Source: Candidatus Binatota bacterium (GTDB taxonomy: Bacteria > Desulfobacterota > Binatia > Bin18). From it: a stretch of 7,151 bases of DNA. Of this stretch, positions 6,647 to 7,151 are shown piece by piece. The notes below the pieces were generated by a model. That model worked only from the letters and a program-made list of their open reading frames with translations. It was not told the DNA's origin and did not search any database. The stretch covers positions 1 to 7,151 of the forward strand of contig WTHE01000635.1 of NCBI GenBank assembly GCA_011523315.1, read 5' to 3'. Within the stretch, counting starts at the first letter, position 1; every line of letters begins with the position of its first letter. Position numbers and translations under genes: made by a program.

Positions 6647-7042
6647 CTATTCGCCTCCGCCCTCCGCTCCGGCGATGTCGGCTATCTCATTGACGATTGT
6701 GGTTGCGCCAAACACCAAGACAATACCGGCGATGACCGCGATAGCCACGGACCAGGGCATGCGCCCGGCGAACGCCAGGAAGCCGCAGGCGGCGAGACCA
6801 ATGATAGCGACGGAGCGGGCAAAAGGACCCACTATAAAATCGCTGATGTTCTTTGCGATGGTGGCGACCGGGGCCAGTTCTTGTGCCCAGGCCAGAGCGG
6901 GGGGATACAGCGCGGCGTACAGCAGGAGCAGGGCCACGGCCGGGGTGAGCCAGCCGGGCGGGGCCAGGCCCCGGAGTTTTGCGGCGGGAGCCGCGGTGAT
7001 GGTAAGGCGAAGATACCGTATGGGGAAAATGAGCTTTTGCAT
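6647..7042 (-). CDS. virB2: VirB2-like major pilin
   Basis: This 131-residue precursor is the likely main subunit of the conjugative or T4SS pilus. A long leader (residues 1-53) has several basic residues, a hydrophobic core (about 34-45) and an AWA-Gln54 cleavage site. The mature part of about 78 residues carries two membrane helices (about 72-92 and 98-118) joined by the short polar GRMPW loop, the expected VirB2/TrbC pilin layout. The mature chain would start with Gln, as in the Agrobacterium pilin, and end in GAEGGGE. The ATG at 7042 has AAAGGAGG 5 nt upstream. The protein is poorly conserved in sequence across the family, so the call leans on layout and on its place before virB3. Confidence 0.88.
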   Translation of the reverse strand: MQKLIFPIRYLRLTITAAPAAKLRGLAPPGWLTPAVALLLLYAALYPPALAWAQELAPVATIAKNISDFIVGPFARSVAIIGLAACGFLAFAGRMPWSVAIAVIAGIVLVFGATTIVNEIADIAGAEGGGE

Positions 7043-7047
7043 GGGGT

Positions 7048-7055
7048 CCTCCTTT
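7048..7055 (-). promoter_or_regulatory. Strong ribosome binding site of virB2
   Basis: AAAGGAGG lies 5 nt before the virB2 ATG. It is among the best ribosome sites in the window, which suits a pilin needed in large amounts, and it fixes the start at 7042. Confidence 0.75.
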
Positions 7056-7078
7056 CCGCTTGGGGAATGCGCAACATT

Positions 7079-7151
7079 TCAGGGACCAGCGCCTTCAATG
7101 CCGTGGAGATGGGGGACGCAGCACTGACAGCCGGTGTCCCAATTCCAGTTG
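7079..7151 (-). CDS. Possible C-terminal end of an unidentified upstream gene
   Basis: Upstream of virB2 one minus-strand frame enters from the window edge and encodes 23 residues (NWNWDTGCQCC..., ending GIEGAGP) before a TGA, 36 nt ahead of virB2. It has the highest share of GC-ending codons of the three frames here, which is weak support. The Cys-rich stretch suggests nothing I can name. A competing frame also enters from the edge but continues into virB2 as a shadow. In many VirB operons virB1 (a lytic transglycosylase) precedes virB2, but nothing here shows that. This could equally be untranslated leader. Confidence 0.25.
   Translation of the reverse strand, partial: NWNWDTGCQCCVPHLHGIEGAGP

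Noticed and set aside
5338..6693. A 451-codon open frame on the plus strand opposite virB4 and virB3.
   Set aside because: It runs antisense to a well-supported ATPase gene. Its product is Arg/Gln/Gly-rich with no domain, and long antisense frames are common in GC-rich coding DNA.
7043..7151. A sigma-70 promoter ahead of virB2, using TTGAAG (minus strand, 7092-7097) as a -35 box.
   Set aside because: No credible -10 box follows at normal spacing. The operon promoter is probably further upstream.
1..7151. CRISPR arrays, tRNA or rRNA genes, insertion sequences, or a new defence system.
   Set aside because: The window is filled almost end to end by consecutive T4SS genes. I saw no spaced repeats, transposase motifs, terminal repeats or tRNA-like folds.

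Overview
The window holds most of a P-type (VirB-like) type IV secretion or conjugation operon, all on the minus strand and read from the right edge to the left edge. The order is virB2, virB3, virB4, virB5, a small lipoprotein gene, virB6, virB8, virB9, then the 5' part of virB10, which runs off at base 1. Genes are packed tightly: several start/stop overlaps of 4 nt, gaps of 4-15 nt, and strong AGGAGG-type ribosome binding sites. I see no convincing plus-strand gene and no internal promoter or terminator.

The DNA is GC-rich (about 60% by eye) with GC-ending codons. A lipoprotein, a VirB9 outer-membrane partner and a VirB10 bridge point to a two-membrane (Gram-negative type) bacterium, and a plasmid or integrative conjugative element is the usual home for such an operon. 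The sequence does not fix the phylum. No relaxase, VirD4, VirB11 or VirB1 can be identified, so I cannot tell conjugation from effector or DNA secretion, though conjugation is the default guess.

Layout: 7043-7151 is a leader with no clear promoter and perhaps the tail of an upstream gene. 6361-7042 carries the pilin VirB2 and the inner-membrane partner VirB3. 3934-6345 is the VirB4 ATPase, with intact Walker A and B motifs. 3176-3937 is the VirB5 pilus-tip subunit. 2902-3204 is a lipoprotein sitting where pKM101-like operons keep the entry-exclusion gene, but it may be the VirB7 equivalent. 1956-2897 is the polytopic VirB6, 1252-1959 is VirB8, 293-1237 is VirB9 and 1-283 is the VirB10 N-terminus.

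Together these would form the inner-membrane platform (VirB3, 4, 6, 8), the envelope-spanning core (lipoprotein/VirB7, VirB9, VirB10) and the pilus (VirB2, VirB5). This is a recognisable, apparently intact system rather than a new one. The points worth a second look are the lipoprotein's identity, the Arg/Gly-rich tail of VirB6, and a few small sequence structures.
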